Assembly: GCA_016177875.1 (NCBI GenBank)
Contig: JACOUL010000029.1
Location: 1-64,000 of the forward strand
Reading direction: 5' to 3'
Source: Burkholderiales bacterium
GTDB taxonomy: Bacteria > Pseudomonadota > Gammaproteobacteria > Burkholderiales > Burkholderiaceae_D
DNA: 64,000 nucleotides
Shown here: in pieces, positions 36,691 to 48,561 of the stretch
Layout of the letters: the number at the start of each line of letters is the position of its first letter
How positions within the stretch are numbered: the stretch's first letter is position 1
The notes under the pieces: model-generated
What the model saw: the letters and a program-made list of their open reading frames with translations, nothing else
What the model was told of the DNA's origin: nothing
Database searches by the model: none
Program-made: the position numbers and the translations under genes

Positions 36691-37232
36691 TGAAAATTTT
36701 AGGGATCGACCCCGGACTACGCATCACCGGCTTCGGTGTGATCCATAAGCAGGGCAACAAACTTACCTATATCGCCTCCGGCACCATTAAGACGCCGGAG
36801 GCCGATTTACCGCAGCGCTTGAAAACCATCGTGACGGGCGTCGCCGAAGTCATTCAGACTTATCGCCCGGATTGCGCCGCCATCGAAAAAGTCTTCGTCA
36901 ACGTCAATCCGCAGTCGACTCTGTTGCTGGGGCAGGCCCGCGGGGCGGCGATTTGCGCCTTGGTCGGTGCGGATTTGTCGGTGGCGGAATATACGGCGTT
37001 GCAAGTCAAACAAGCGGTGGTCGGCCAGGGCAAGGCGCAAAAGCAGCAAGTGCAAGACATGGTGCAGCGTTTGCTCGCCTTGTCGGGTATGCCGGGACGC
37101 GATGCGGCCGATGCGCTGGGGGTGGCGATTTGCCATGCGCATAACAGCGATGTGCTCGGTATCTTGGGTGGGTTGGCGCCGGCGTTGGCGAAAAAGGGCT
37201 TACGCGTGCGTCGCGGCCGTCTAGTGGGCTAG
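36690..37232 (+). CDS. ruvC: Crossover junction endodeoxyribonuclease RuvC
   Basis: 180-aa Holliday junction resolvase. The four catalytic acids sit in [12 protein letters not shown] (Asp7), [11 protein letters not shown] (Glu at about 67) and [16 protein letters not shown] (two Asp near 139-142). It starts on the last base of purH. ruvAB follow on the same strand, but after an intervening minus-strand gene, so ruvC is probably transcribed with purH and ruvAB separately. Confidence 0.97.
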   Translation: MKILGIDPGLRITGFGVIHKQGNKLTYIASGTIKTPEADLPQRLKTIVTGVAEVIQTYRPDCAAIEKVFVNVNPQSTLLLGQARGAAICALVGADLSVAEYTALQVKQAVVGQGKAQKQQVQDMVQRLLALSGMPGRDAADALGVAICHAHNSDVLGILGGLAPALAKKGLRVRRGRLVG

Positions 37233-37242
37233 TAAAACTGCT

Positions 37243-37704
37243 TTAGCTGTGCCGCTCGGCACGGCGTGCCGCGATTTCAAAAATATTATTCCAATAAGCG
37301 TCTTCTCCGCGCACCTTGGCCCACGCGCTGGCCGCCACATATGCGATCGGAAAAAGAATGCCCCATATGGCGGCTTGACGCACATGGGCGAGTTCATGCG
37401 TCAGAATTTGCGGTGTTAATCCTTGGCGCTGGGCAATCACGATATGGCCGATTGCCATGGCGCACATGGCGCCGAAAGGATGATGTGCCAGTAAGCGATC
37501 GGCGAAAGGCCCTCGCACCAGGAGAGCCGGGGTAGGACGCAAGACGATGTCCAATTGCCCGCCTATGATGAGTGCCGGCAGGGCCAACAGGAAGCCAAAT
37601 AAGGTCAGAGGCAAAGCCCATATGATGCCGAGCAAGGCGACTAGGCGGCTGAGCACAAGGCGCGCTTGCCGGCCGTCTCCGGAATCGTCGTCGGTGTTCA
37701 CCAT
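37243..37704 (-). CDS. Small membrane protein with HELAH metalloprotease-like motif
   Basis: 153-aa protein I cannot assign to a named family. A hydrophobic region at about 17-50 is likely one or two transmembrane helices, and another hydrophobic stretch lies at about 110-125. Between them, THELAHVRQ has the HExxH pattern of zinc proteases, and YWNNIFEIAARRAERH near the C-terminus offers a Glu as third ligand. This suggests a minimal intramembrane or membrane-anchored metalloprotease-like protein. The ATG at 37704 is preferred over a longer version that would run into ruvA. It lies between ruvC and ruvA on the opposite strand. Confidence 0.7.
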   Translation of the reverse strand: MVNTDDDSGDGRQARLVLSRLVALLGIIWALPLTLFGFLLALPALIIGGQLDIVLRPTPALLVRGPFADRLLAHHPFGAMCAMAIGHIVIAQRQGLTPQILTHELAHVRQAAIWGILFPIAYVAASAWAKVRGEDAYWNNIFEIAARRAERHS

Positions 37705-37760
37705 AATCTTGCCCGGTTGTCCTGTATGATGAAAGCCTATTATTGCACTTTCGTTCCAAT

Positions 37761-38339
37761 ATGATAGGTCGACTTTCCGGAATTTTGCTTGAGAAAAATC
37801 CACCGCAATTGCTCATCGATTGCGGTGGTGTGGGTTATGAAGTCGGGGTGCCGATGAGTACCTTTTATAACTTGCCTGGCGTCGGCGAAAAGGTGGTCTT
37901 GCTGACGCATTTAGCGGTACGGGAAGATGCCCATCTTTTGTATGGATTTGGTTCGATCGAAGAGCGCAATGCCTTCAAGGAATTAATCAAGATTTCCGGA
38001 ATCGGTGCACGCACGGCGCTGTCTGTGTTGTCCGGCTTATCGGTTGGCGACTTGGCCCAAGCCGTTACCTTGCAGGAAGCCGGCCGTTTGACCAAAATCC
38101 CCGGCATCGGGAAAAAAACCGCTGAACGTCTTTTGCTGGAATTAAAAGGCAAGTTGGGCGCCGATTTGGCGGCGGCGGGCATTGCCACCCATCATGACGC
38201 CGCTGCCGATATTCTCAATGCCTTGCTGGCGCTCGGCTATTCCGACAAGGAAGCGGCGCTAGCATTAAAACAAGTACCATCGGGCACCGGCGTATCAGAA
38301 GGCATTAAGCTTGCATTGAAGATGTTGTCCAAGGCTTAG
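37761..38339 (+). CDS. ruvA: Holliday junction DNA helicase subunit RuvA
   Basis: 192-aa RuvA. An N-terminal OB fold ([28 protein letters not shown]) is followed by two helix-hairpin-helix motifs ([18 protein letters not shown] and [20 protein letters not shown]) and the flexible C-terminal domain III that contacts RuvB. It forms the tetramer that holds the junction. ruvB follows 9 bp downstream. Its start is 57 bp from the divergent start of the HELAH protein, so promoters for both must lie in that short gap or within the genes. Confidence 0.97.
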   Translation: MIGRLSGILLEKNPPQLLIDCGGVGYEVGVPMSTFYNLPGVGEKVVLLTHLAVREDAHLLYGFGSIEERNAFKELIKISGIGARTALSVLSGLSVGDLAQAVTLQEAGRLTKIPGIGKKTAERLLLELKGKLGADLAAAGIATHHDAAADILNALLALGYSDKEAALALKQVPSGTGVSEGIKLALKMLSKA

Positions 38340-38348
38340 TAAACAACC

Positions 38349-39410
38349 ATGAGCATCCAAACCGATAACTTCACTGAACAGCGCATCATTTCCGCGACGC
38401 CTGCTTCGCCGAATGAAGAGGCGATTGAACGCGCCTTGCGGCCTAAACAGCTGGACGAATATGTCGGACAGGAAAAGATTCGCGATCAGTTGGAAATTTT
38501 CATCAGCGCCGCGCGTAAGCGCCGCGAAGCGCTTGACCATACTTTGTTATTCGGCCCGCCGGGCTTGGGAAAAACCACGCTCGCGCACATCATTGCGCGC
38601 GAGATGGGGGTCAACCTGCGTCAGACTTCCGGGCCGGTGCTGGAACGTGCCGGCGACTTGGCGGCTTTGCTGACCAATCTGGAAGCCAACGATGTTTTGT
38701 TCATCGATGAAATTCATCGCCTCTCGCCGGTCGTCGAAGAGATTCTTTATCCGGCATTGGAAGACTATCAAATCGACATCATGATCGGCGAAGGTCCGGC
38801 GGCGCGTTCAGTGCGCCTCGATTTGCAGCCGTTTACCCTGGTGGGCGCAACGACCCGTGCCGGCATGCTGACCAATCCTTTGCGCGACCGCTTCGGCATC
38901 GTGGCGCGTCTTGAGTTTTATTCGCCTGAGCAACTGGCGCGTATCGTTGCGCGCAGCTCCGCCTTGCTCAATGCGCCGATCCGCGAAGAAGGTGCAATGG
39001 AAATCGCCAAGCGCAGCCGCGGCACGCCGCGTGTCGCCAATCGCTTGCTGCGCCGGGTGCGGGATTATGCCGAAGTCAAAGGCACGGGCGAAATTACGCA
39101 AGAAATGGCGAATGCCGCATTGACCATGCTGGATGTGGATCCGGTCGGTTTTGACTTAATGGATCGCAAACTGTTGGAAGCAGTTTTGTTCAAATTCAAT
39201 GGCGGACCGGTGGGCTTGGACAATTTGGCGGCCGCTATCGGCGAAGAGCGCGATACCATCGAAGATGTGCTCGAACCTTATTTGATTCAGCAAGGCTATT
39301 TACAACGTACGCCGCGCGGCCGGATCGCTACGCCGGCTGCTTATTCCCACTTCGGCGTCACCGCCCCGCGTACCGGCGCCAATGCAGACCTTTGGGGTTC
39401 GGCATCTTAG
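38349..39410 (+). CDS. ruvB: Holliday junction DNA helicase RuvB
   Basis: 353-aa AAA+ motor of branch migration. Walker [17 protein letters not shown], Walker [18 protein letters not shown], sensor 1 [11 protein letters not shown] and arginine-finger region [15 protein letters not shown] are present, as is the C-terminal winged helix ([15 protein letters not shown]). Full length. A hairpin overlapping the stop codon may end the operon. Confidence 0.98.
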   Translation: MSIQTDNFTEQRIISATPASPNEEAIERALRPKQLDEYVGQEKIRDQLEIFISAARKRREALDHTLLFGPPGLGKTTLAHIIAREMGVNLRQTSGPVLERAGDLAALLTNLEANDVLFIDEIHRLSPVVEEILYPALEDYQIDIMIGEGPAARSVRLDLQPFTLVGATTRAGMLTNPLRDRFGIVARLEFYSPEQLARIVARSSALLNAPIREEGAMEIAKRSRGTPRVANRLLRRVRDYAEVKGTGEITQEMANAALTMLDVDPVGFDLMDRKLLEAVLFKFNGGPVGLDNLAAAIGEERDTIEDVLEPYLIQQGYLQRTPRGRIATPAAYSHFGVTAPRTGANADLWGSAS

Positions 39411-39443
39411 AACGCATTTCCATCGTAATGGTGGGGCGTTCTA
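39408..39443 (+). terminator. Hairpin at the end of ruvB
   Basis: Nested inverted repeat TAGAACGC / GCGTTCTA with an inner CCAT / ATGG, starting in the ruvB stop codon and followed by AAATTTC. It is a weak intrinsic terminator candidate because the T run is short. A second hairpin (GCC-GTCTGT / ACAGAC-GGC, 39462-39490) lies just downstream in the leader of the next gene. Confidence 0.5.
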
Positions 39444-39518
39444 AATTTCATTGAACATATAGCCGGTCTGTTTATCGAATGACAGACGGCTTGTTCAAAT
39501 ATTCAGCGCATACTTGCC

Positions 39519-40358
39519 ATGCTAATGTCTACGCAGGCCCTGCGCTACGCACATCAATTGCTGGATGTGCGTGCCGCAGGACGGCAATTCCCTCCTATAT
39601 CGTCTAGCGTCTCCCTATCGGTTGAGGATGCTTACGAAATTGCGCAGGCAATTATCGATATCCGCATTGCCCAAGGGGAAGTGCCCGTAGGTCGCAAGAT
39701 TGGTTTTGCCAATCACAAACATCTCGCGCATGAACAGCATCCGCATAAAGGATTGCCTTCTTGGTCGATGTTGTTCGATGCAACTGTACGTTATGCTAAA
39801 GACAATCAAGGCATTCAAAGTTTGCAAGGCGCATTACAGCCACGATTGCAACCCGAAATAATTTTCAAGCTAGGCAAGACGCCGGGGCCGAATGCGAGCG
39901 TGGACGGTTTGGCGGATTGCATCGAATGGATGGCGCATGGTTTGGAAATCGTGACCTGTCCTTACCTTGATTGGACGTTCAATTTGGCTGATGCCATTGC
40001 GGCGTTTGGTTTGCACGGCGCGCTCTTAATTGGCGAGCCTAAATTATTGTCGGCAGCCTCCCGCCATCATTTGACGCAGGTGTTGGCGGATTCCAGCGTC
40101 TCGCTATCGTGCAACGAAAACGGGATTTCTATTCTGCGTGCCGCCGGATTCGGTAGCGATGTGATGGGCAGTCCGATGTACGCGTTCAAGCGCTTACATC
40201 GTTTGTTGCAGTTGCAGCCAGAGAGTCCGTCGCTGGCCGCCGGTGAGATCATCAGCACCGGTGCATGGACCGAGGCCTATCCTTTGCAGCGCGGACAAAC
40301 CTGGACTACCGCGTTTTCCGGCGTGAGCATGCCCGGACTGACGATCTCGTTCGTTTAA
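39519..40358 (+). CDS. 2-keto-4-pentenoate hydratase / 4-oxalocrotonate decarboxylase family protein
   Basis: 279-aa member of the fumarylacetoacetate-hydrolase superfamily in the MhpD/DmpH branch. Conserved blocks are VGRKIGFANHK, LQPRLQPEIIFKLGK (metal ligands), DCIEWMAHGLEIVTCP and a C-terminal LAAGEIISTGAWTEAYPL. In catabolic clusters such enzymes hydrate 2-oxopent-4-enoate or decarboxylate 4-oxalocrotonate, but no meta-cleavage genes are near, so the substrate is open. Two ATGs (39519, 39525) are close together. REP-like copy 2 follows directly after the stop. Confidence 0.83.
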   Translation: MLMSTQALRYAHQLLDVRAAGRQFPPISSSVSLSVEDAYEIAQAIIDIRIAQGEVPVGRKIGFANHKHLAHEQHPHKGLPSWSMLFDATVRYAKDNQGIQSLQGALQPRLQPEIIFKLGKTPGPNASVDGLADCIEWMAHGLEIVTCPYLDWTFNLADAIAAFGLHGALLIGEPKLLSAASRHHLTQVLADSSVSLSCNENGISILRAAGFGSDVMGSPMYAFKRLHRLLQLQPESPSLAAGEIISTGAWTEAYPLQRGQTWTTAFSGVSMPGLTISFV

Positions 40359-40361
40359 TGA

Positions 40362-40403
40362 GTTGAGGACAGAGCACGCTTCGTGTAGCACTGTCCCGCA
40401 ATT
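40362..40403. repeat. REP-like palindromic repeat, copy 2
   Basis: 42-bp element reading GTTGAGGACAG ... CTGTCCCGCAATT, the reverse complement of the element at 7327-7369, with the same arm sequences and the CGCTTCG core; only bases between core and arms differ. It lies between the convergent hydratase and DUF2147 genes, 4 bp after the hydratase stop. Confidence 0.75.
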
Positions 40404-40427
40404 CTTAAAATTCCGCGATTCTTGAAA

Positions 40428-40889
40428 TTATTCTTCGCGCAACCAGGTTTGCGTGCGGCCTAACATCGGCATGCCGATGTAACCTCGCACATTCAGCTTC
40501 TTGCCATCCTCCGTGAGCGACATCTTGGCTTTATAAACCTTGCCGCTTTGCGGATCCAGAATGTGGCCGCTGTGGTATTCGCCGTCTTCATAGTGCATCC
40601 CGGTGATGATGGTCATGCCGATGACGGGCTGGTCTTTATGCGCACCTTCGCATTTCGTGCACACGGGGTGTTGGTCTTCATTGGGGGCACGAAATAATTT
40701 TTCGATTTTGCCGCGGTATTCACCCTTGTTCTCGCTAATGCGTACGAGCGACTTGGTTTTTCCTGTGTGGTCATCGATCGTTTTCCATAATCCAATGGCA
40801 GAGGATTGTGCCCATGCGGAAAAAGAGGCAAATAGAATGACTGAAAGGAGGGCTAGGGAAAGGCGGTTTGGCATTATTTTTCTCGTCAT
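40428..40889 (-). CDS. DUF2147 family exported protein
   Basis: 153-aa protein with a signal peptide (about residues 1-27, ending AWAQ) and a small beta-rich domain: GLWKTIDDHTGKTKSLVRI, YRGKIEKLF, a CTKCEG pair of cysteines, the conserved GMHYEDGEYHSGHILDPQSGKVYKAKMSL and the terminal GRTQTWLRE. This is the DUF2147 pattern. Function is unknown; location periplasmic. The start at 40889 overlaps the stop of the upstream methyltransferase gene by 4 bases, so it is coupled to it. Confidence 0.87.
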   Translation of the reverse strand: MTRKIMPNRLSLALLSVILFASFSAWAQSSAIGLWKTIDDHTGKTKSLVRISENKGEYRGKIEKLFRAPNEDQHPVCTKCEGAHKDQPVIGMTIITGMHYEDGEYHSGHILDPQSGKVYKAKMSLTEDGKKLNVRGYIGMPMLGRTQTWLREE

Positions 40890-41782
40890 ATAATCAAATT
40901 GTCGTCATCGTCATAGGGCTCGAAAACATAGACGGAATTGCCCATGACGTCGCCCCGGAAAACATATCGTAAAAGCATCTTGGGGACTTTGTTGATGCCG
41001 AAATCCACCGCGCGTTCGACGATGGATACCGCTTCGCGCATACGATAACCGTTTAAGGTGAAAACCGTTTCCGGGTGGTCGACGGGGCGAAAGCACGTGC
41101 CCAGGGCCTGGATTTTTGCATGCAAGGTGCGTCCATAGTTGAGGACCATTTCTCGGCTGACCAAATCGCAAATCAATAGATGCATGGGAAACCGGTGCTG
41201 TATCGCTGCAATGGTTTGCTTGATCTGGAGTTCGGTTAGGTAAATGAACACGCCTTCGACGACAACCACGACCGGCCCATCAGGACATATCGCCGACAGC
41301 TTTTCTTCAAGAGAATCGGTCGCGAAATCAATGGCAATACGTTGTAGGGGATTGCTGCAATGTTCAGGAGGAAGCTTGTCGTTTTTCCAGGCTACCACCT
41401 GCGTTTCATCCAATTCAACCCAAGTGCCGCCTTCTAACCGATAAGGGCGGCTGTCAAAGCCGGCGCCGATGGTGACGATGCAGGTGTCGGGGCGATCGAT
41501 CAAAATGTGATCGAGAAAGTCGTCGATGATGCGATGACGTACCAGCATGCTGGCATTGGAATTTTCTTCTTCTTTGAACAAGTTGAAGATGCGCATGCCA
41601 TAGTCGCACATGAACATATGCGCAAAAGTATCGGCGCATATTGGCTGTTCGGCCGCCGCATCTTCCATGCGCACGCCACAGCAGTAAAACGCCATATTGG
41701 TAATGGGATTTACTGTGACCATGACGTGATCAGAATCATCCTGTTTCTCCGAAATGCCCGCGGCCAAGAAGCGGGCATGCAT
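40886..41782 (-). CDS. Class I SAM-dependent methyltransferase (LCM/TcmP-like family)
   Basis: 298-aa protein of the leucine carboxyl methyltransferase-like family (PF04072). FYCCGVRMEDA near residue 33 is typical of this subgroup. The SAM-binding IVTIGAGFDSRPYRLEGG, followed by WVELDET, VVVVVEGVFIYLTE and a C-terminal beta hairpin complete the fold. Relatives methylate carboxyl groups of polyketide or unknown substrates. Start uncertain: AAGAGA precedes the ATG at 41782, but related proteins begin near the ATG at 41722. It starts 11 bp after valS, which suggests an operon valS-methyltransferase-DUF2147. Confidence 0.85.
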   Translation of the reverse strand: MHARFLAAGISEKQDDSDHVMVTVNPITNMAFYCCGVRMEDAAAEQPICADTFAHMFMCDYGMRIFNLFKEEENSNASMLVRHRIIDDFLDHILIDRPDTCIVTIGAGFDSRPYRLEGGTWVELDETQVVAWKNDKLPPEHCSNPLQRIAIDFATDSLEEKLSAICPDGPVVVVVEGVFIYLTELQIKQTIAAIQHRFPMHLLICDLVSREMVLNYGRTLHAKIQALGTCFRPVDHPETVFTLNGYRMREAVSIVERAVDFGINKVPKMLLRYVFRGDVMGNSVYVFEPYDDDDNLII

Positions 41783-41792
41783 CGTTCTCTTA

Positions 41793-44597
41793 TTATTTGA
41801 GCTTGTTTAACTGCTCGCGCAGTTTTTCGAGTGTGGCAGTAAAGCCGGCTAAACGTTCCTTCTCTTGCGCGACCACTTGCGCTGGCGCGCGCGCCACAAA
41901 ACTTTCATTGCCTAACTTGGCATTAATCTTGGCAATTTCCCCTTCTATCCGCGTGATTTCCTTTACTACGCGCTCGCGTTCGGCGGCGATATCGATTTCG
42001 ACTTTCAACATCAATTTCACTTCGCCGGCGATCGACACGGGCGCCGGGGACTCCGGTAAAACATCGACAACTTGTACTTCAGAGAGTTTTCCAAGCGCTT
42101 GCAAATAAGGGGCGAATTTTTGTAGGGCAACTTGATCGCCACTTGTTTCCAAGATTAGCGGCACGCGCTTTGCCGGCGACAATTGCATCTCGCCGCGCAA
42201 ATTGCGGCAGGCATCGGTCAAGGTTTTTAATTGCGCCATCCAGCTTTCCGCTTGTTCATCGAGCTTTTCCGGTTGCGGTGTCGGATAGGATTGCACCATG
42301 ATCGAATCGCCGTCGGCATTCAGTACCTTGCCGGTCATCGGCGCCACGGTTTGCCATAGCTGTTCGGTGATGAAAGGAATGATCGGATGCGCCAAGCGCA
42401 GTATCGTTTCAAGCACGCGCAACAGTGTCCTGCGCGTAGCACGTTGCTGCGCTTCGCTGCCGCTTTGGATTTGCACTTTGGCGACTTCAAGATACCAGTC
42501 GCAATATTCATCCCAAACGAATTTGTAAATGGCGGACGAGATATTGTCGAAGCGATAGTCGGCAAAGCCTTTTTCGACTTCCGCCTCGGTACGCTGCAAG
42601 AGCGAAACGATCCAGCGGTCGGCTTGCGAAAAATCGCGGCCGCCTGCGCCGCAGGTAGATTCATCGAAGCCGCAATCCTTGCCTTCGGTATTCATCAACA
42701 CGAAGCGCGTGGCGTTCCATAGCTTATTGCAGAAATTGCGGTAGCCTTCGCAACGGCTCAAATCGAAATTGATGTTGCGGCCTAAGGAGGCATAGCTCGC
42801 CATGGTGAAGCGCAGCGCGTCGGTGCCGAAGGCCGAAATGCCGTTCGGATATTCTTTGCGCGTGGCTTTGGCGATGCTTTCCGCTTGCTTGGGATTCATC
42901 AAGCCGGTGGTGCGTTTGCTGACCAGGGATTCAACGTCGATGCCATCGATCAAGTCGATCGGATCAAGCGTATTGCCTTTGGACTTGGACATTTTTTGAC
43001 CTGAAGCGTCGCGAACCAATCCATGTACATACACTTTTTCGAACGGTACCTTGCCGGTGAAGTGGGTCGTCATCATCACCATGCGGGCAACCCAGAAGAA
43101 GATGATGTCGAAGCCGGTCACGAGAACCGACGAAGGCAGGAACATCTTGTAGCCCGGCGTCTCTTGCGGCCAGCCTAGTGACGAGAAGGGCACCAAGGCG
43201 GAGGAGAACCAGGTGTCGAGCACATCGTTGTCGCGTGTAATCGGCTTGCCTCCGGCTTTCGCCTGGGCTTCTTCTTCGTTGCGGGCAACGATGATATTGC
43301 CTTCTTCATCATACCAAGCGGGAATCTGATGTCCCCACCATAGCTGGCGCGAAATACACCAATCCTGGATATTGTTGAGCCACTGGTTGTATGTCGTGGT
43401 CCAATTTTCCGGGATGAATTGGATCGAGCCGTCGGCCACTTTTTCCAGGGCTACTTCGGCAATCGATTTGCCTGGGAAATGCGTGCCGGCCGGTGCAGGT
43501 TTGCTCATGGCGACGAACCATTGGTCGGTCAACATGGGTTCGATCACGACGCCGGTACGATCGCCGCGCGGCACCATCAATTTGTGCGGCTTGACCGATT
43601 CCAATAAGCCTTGCGCTTCGAGGTCGGCAACGATTTGCTTGCGCGCGTCGTAGCGGTCCATGCCTTGATACTTGTCCGGGCCGTTTTCATTGATCTTGGC
43701 GTCGAGCGTGAAGATGTTGATCTGGCCGAGATTGTGGCGCTGTCCTACCGCATAGTCGTTAAAGTCGTGCGCCGGCGTTATTTTCACGCAGCCGGTGCCA
43801 AATTCTTTATCGACATAGTCGTCGGCAATCATCGGAATTTCACGGCCGGTGAGCGGCAGAGTCAACAGTTTGCCGACCAAATGCCGGTAGCGCTCGTCGG
43901 TCGGGTCGACCGCCACGGCTACGTCGCCCAGCATGGTTTCCGGACGGGTGGTCGCTACCGTGATATGGCCGCTGCCGTCCGCAAACGGATAGCGGATATG
44001 CCACATGTGGCCGTCTTCTTCTTCCGACACCACTTCGAGGTCGGAGACAGCGGTATGCAGCTTCGGATCCCAGTTCACCAGGCGCTTGCCGCGGTAGATC
44101 AAGCCTTGCTCATATAGACGCACGAATACTTCGGTGACCGCCTTGGACATTTTGTCATCCATGGTGAAGTATTCGCGGCTCCAGTCGGTGGAGGTGCCCA
44201 TGCGGCGCATCTGGCCGGTGATGGTCGAGCCGGAGTGCTCTTTCCATTCCCAGACTTTTTCCAGGAATTTTGCGCGGCCTAAATCATGGCGCGAAACCTT
44301 TTGCGCATCGAGCTGGCGTTCCACCACGATTTGGGTGGCGATGCCGGCGTGGTCGGTGCCGGGAATCCAGGCGGTGTTATGGCCCTTCATGCGGTGGTAG
44401 CGCGTCAAGCCATCCATGATGGTCTGGTTGAACGCATGGCCCATGTGCAGGGTGCCGGTGACGTTCGGGGGCGGCAGCTGGATGGAAAACGCCGGTTTGC
44501 CCGGATCGGTGGAGGCAGTGTAGTAACCGCGTTTTTCCCACTCGGTGCGCCAGTGTTTTTCAATGTCGGCGGGCTCGAAAGATTTGGCTAATTCCAT
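41793..44597 (-). CDS. valS: Valyl-tRNA synthetase
   Basis: 934-aa class I synthetase with editing domain. HIGH-type motif [13 protein letters not shown] near residue 45, the [16 protein letters not shown] editing-site region, [12 protein letters not shown] near 540, and a C-terminal coiled-coil arm ([27 protein letters not shown]) that binds the tRNA. Start at 44597 ([16 protein letters not shown]) is the family N-terminus; a 13-codon upstream extension is not supported. It is divergent from the thi riboswitch region; TATAAT on the minus strand near 44637-44642 may be its -10 box. Confidence 0.98.
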   Translation of the reverse strand: MELAKSFEPADIEKHWRTEWEKRGYYTASTDPGKPAFSIQLPPPNVTGTLHMGHAFNQTIMDGLTRYHRMKGHNTAWIPGTDHAGIATQIVVERQLDAQKVSRHDLGRAKFLEKVWEWKEHSGSTITGQMRRMGTSTDWSREYFTMDDKMSKAVTEVFVRLYEQGLIYRGKRLVNWDPKLHTAVSDLEVVSEEEDGHMWHIRYPFADGSGHITVATTRPETMLGDVAVAVDPTDERYRHLVGKLLTLPLTGREIPMIADDYVDKEFGTGCVKITPAHDFNDYAVGQRHNLGQINIFTLDAKINENGPDKYQGMDRYDARKQIVADLEAQGLLESVKPHKLMVPRGDRTGVVIEPMLTDQWFVAMSKPAPAGTHFPGKSIAEVALEKVADGSIQFIPENWTTTYNQWLNNIQDWCISRQLWWGHQIPAWYDEEGNIIVARNEEEAQAKAGGKPITRDNDVLDTWFSSALVPFSSLGWPQETPGYKMFLPSSVLVTGFDIIFFWVARMVMMTTHFTGKVPFEKVYVHGLVRDASGQKMSKSKGNTLDPIDLIDGIDVESLVSKRTTGLMNPKQAESIAKATRKEYPNGISAFGTDALRFTMASYASLGRNINFDLSRCEGYRNFCNKLWNATRFVLMNTEGKDCGFDESTCGAGGRDFSQADRWIVSLLQRTEAEVEKGFADYRFDNISSAIYKFVWDEYCDWYLEVAKVQIQSGSEAQQRATRRTLLRVLETILRLAHPIIPFITEQLWQTVAPMTGKVLNADGDSIMVQSYPTPQPEKLDEQAESWMAQLKTLTDACRNLRGEMQLSPAKRVPLILETSGDQVALQKFAPYLQALGKLSEVQVVDVLPESPAPVSIAGEVKLMLKVEIDIAAERERVVKEITRIEGEIAKINAKLGNESFVARAPAQVVAQEKERLAGFTATLEKLREQLNKLK

Positions 44598-44718
44598 GAT
44601 TTGATAGGTAAAAGAGAGTCTTTTGCGAAACCTCACATTATAAGGGGAGAGACGCCCCTATTTTGATCATCGGCGTATAATCCGCAAATCGCCTTTTTAG
44701 CAATGATTAAATAGGCAC

Positions 44719-44800
44719 AACGCTAGGGGTCCTGGCTGATTGCCGGCCGGGTGAGAAATACCCTCTAACCTGATCTGGGTAATGCCAGCGAAGGGAAGCA
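44719..44800 (+). promoter_or_regulatory. TPP riboswitch aptamer (THI element)
   Basis: The conserved thiamine pyrophosphate aptamer reads in order: ACGCTAGGGGTCC (P1/P2 5' strand), CCGGGTGAGAAATACCC (J3-2 GUGAGA in place of the usual CUGAGA, with P3), AACCTGATCTGGGTAATGCCAGCG (P4/P5) and AAGGGAAGC. It stands directly before thiC, its usual target. A TATAAT at 44676-44681 is a plausible -10 box, which gives a transcript starting about 30 nt before the aptamer. Confidence 0.95.
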
Positions 44801-44826
44801 TCCGGACTTGGCCATCTGCCCTCCAT

Positions 44827-46765
<1,939 letters not shown>

Positions 46766-46773
46766 GCATCGAA

Positions 46774-46980
46774 ATGAGCATGGAAATCGAATTGAACGGC
46801 GCGCCGCATCCGATTGTCGAGAATCAGAATGTGCAGGAATTGATCGCGGCGCTTGAATTGACCAACAAGTCGCTGGCGGTCGCGATCAATCGCGAGATCG
46901 TTCCGCGCCATATGTGGTCGCAACGCGTGCTGCAGTCTAGTGATCGTGTCGACATCGTGCGCGCGATAGGAGGAGGATGA
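46774..46980 (+). CDS. thiS: Sulfur carrier protein ThiS
   Basis: 68-aa ubiquitin-like sulfur carrier. It ends in the required di-glycine (RAIGGG), which is adenylated and turned into a thiocarboxylate for thiazole synthesis. The sequence [20 protein letters not shown] and [15 protein letters not shown] match ThiS. The start may be 46774 or 46780 (both ATG, in frame). It overlaps thiG by 4 bases. No thiF or thiO lies between thiC and thiS. Confidence 0.93.
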   Translation: MSMEIELNGAPHPIVENQNVQELIAALELTNKSLAVAINREIVPRHMWSQRVLQSSDRVDIVRAIGGG

Positions 46981-47771
46981 TGATGAAATCCAATGATCAA
47001 GGTTTGACCATCGCCGGCAAGACGTATCGTTCGCGTCTCTTGGTCGGCAGCGGTAAATACAAAGACCTGGAGCAGACGCGTGCGGCGACGGAAGCGAGTG
47101 GCGCCGACATCATTACCGTCGCGATTCGCCGCGTCAACATCGGCCAAGACCCGAACGCGCCTAGCCTGTTGGATGTCATCTCGCCGGAGCGATATACGCT
47201 CCTGCCGAATTCCGCCGGCTGCTACAACGCCAAGGATGCGGTCTACACGCTGCAGCTCGCGCGCGAACTCTTGAATGGCCACAAGCTCGTCAAGCTGGAA
47301 GTGCTGGGCGATGAAAAAACGCTTTTCCCCAATATGCCGGAAACGCTTAAAGCGGCCGAGACATTGGTGAAAGACGGCTTCGATGTCATGGTGTATTGCA
47401 GCGATGACCCGATTCAAGCCAGAATGCTGGAAGAAATCGGTTGTGTCGCGGTGATGCCATTGGCTTCTTTGATCGGTTCCGGCATGGGCATTTTGAACCC
47501 ATGGAATTTAGCGCTCATCATCGAGCAAGCCAAGGTGCCGGTGCTGGTCGATGCCGGCGTCGGCACAGCTTCGGACGCGGCGATCGCCATGGAATTGGGT
47601 TGCGACGGCGTGCTGATGAATACCGCGATTGCCGGCGCGCGCGATCCGGTCAACATGGCGTATGCCATGCGTTTGGCGGTGGAAGCGGGACGTACCGCTT
47701 ATCTCGCCGGCCGCATTCCGAAAAAATTTGCAGCATCACCCTCCTCACCGATGGAAGGACGCCCCGTATGA
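46977..47771 (+). CDS. thiG: Thiazole synthase
   Basis: 264-aa TIM-barrel enzyme forming the thiazole phosphate from DXP, dehydroglycine and ThiS thiocarboxylate. Conserved [32 protein letters not shown], the Schiff-base lysine in [18 protein letters not shown], and the phosphate site [28 protein letters not shown]. Three ATGs in a row (46977, 46980, 46983) follow GGAGGAGG; the exact start is not decidable. Overlaps thiS and thiD. Confidence 0.97.
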   Translation: MMMKSNDQGLTIAGKTYRSRLLVGSGKYKDLEQTRAATEASGADIITVAIRRVNIGQDPNAPSLLDVISPERYTLLPNSAGCYNAKDAVYTLQLARELLNGHKLVKLEVLGDEKTLFPNMPETLKAAETLVKDGFDVMVYCSDDPIQARMLEEIGCVAVMPLASLIGSGMGILNPWNLALIIEQAKVPVLVDAGVGTASDAAIAMELGCDGVLMNTAIAGARDPVNMAYAMRLAVEAGRTAYLAGRIPKKFAASPSSPMEGRPV

Positions 47772-48559
47772 AAAGACCAAGCGTATTAGTGTTCGCAGGC
47801 TCGGACCCGAGCGGCGGCGCAGGCTTGCAGGCCGATGTGCAAACGATTGCGGCTTTAGGCGCACATCCGCTGTCGGTTGTCACTTCGCTCACCGTTCAAG
47901 ACAACGATCGCGTTTATGCCGTGCACCCGATTCCTTCTGCGCTTTTGCGGCAGCAAGCGCAAGCCTTGATCGACAAAATCGACATTTCCGCAGTCAAGGT
48001 GGGCATCGTGGGAAACCGCGCCAATGCCGAAGCTATCGCCGAAATCGTGATCCAGCTGCGCAACCGTAACCCGGAATTGCCCTTGGTGCTGGACCCTGTA
48101 TTGGCAAGCGGTCATGGCGATGCCTTGGCCATCGATGATGCGGTCAAAACGCTTGAGCCTTTAAGCTCGATTGCCACGCTGGTTACGCCCAATCTGCCGG
48201 AGGCCACCGTGCTTTCCGGCGGCGATCGCCGTTCGGACTCGCAGGCTGAAGTTTTGCTTTCCAAAGGTTGCAGCCATGTGTTGATCAAAGGCGGACACGC
48301 CCACGACGACAAGATCGTCAACCGCTGGTTTACCAACGGCGAATTCCGTTCATGGACTTGGCCGCGTTTGCCGGGAACCTTCCATGGCAGCGGCTGTACG
48401 CTTGCGTCGGCAGTGGCAGCATTTCTTGCGCTCGGCAAATCCATGCCGGATGCGATCGAAGATGCGCAAGCGTACACACATCAAGCTTTGGAGCATGCCT
48501 ATGCCGTCGCCGATGGTCAGCGTATTCCCAGCCGCCCGCGTCCCTACACCAGGCCGTGA
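47768..48559 (+). CDS. thiD: Hydroxymethylpyrimidine/phosphomethylpyrimidine kinase
   Basis: 263-aa ribokinase-like enzyme that phosphorylates HMP and [27 protein letters not shown] (substrate loop), [26 protein letters not shown] and the C-terminal anion-hole motif [19 protein letters not shown] with the catalytic Cys/Asp-type region are present. The ATG overlaps the thiG stop (ATGA). An in-frame extension upstream lies in thiG and is not real. Confidence 0.95.
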   Translation: MKRPSVLVFAGSDPSGGAGLQADVQTIAALGAHPLSVVTSLTVQDNDRVYAVHPIPSALLRQQAQALIDKIDISAVKVGIVGNRANAEAIAEIVIQLRNRNPELPLVLDPVLASGHGDALAIDDAVKTLEPLSSIATLVTPNLPEATVLSGGDRRSDSQAEVLLSKGCSHVLIKGGHAHDDKIVNRWFTNGEFRSWTWPRLPGTFHGSGCTLASAVAAFLALGKSMPDAIEDAQAYTHQALEHAYAVADGQRIPSRPRPYTRP

Positions 48560-48561
48560 TC

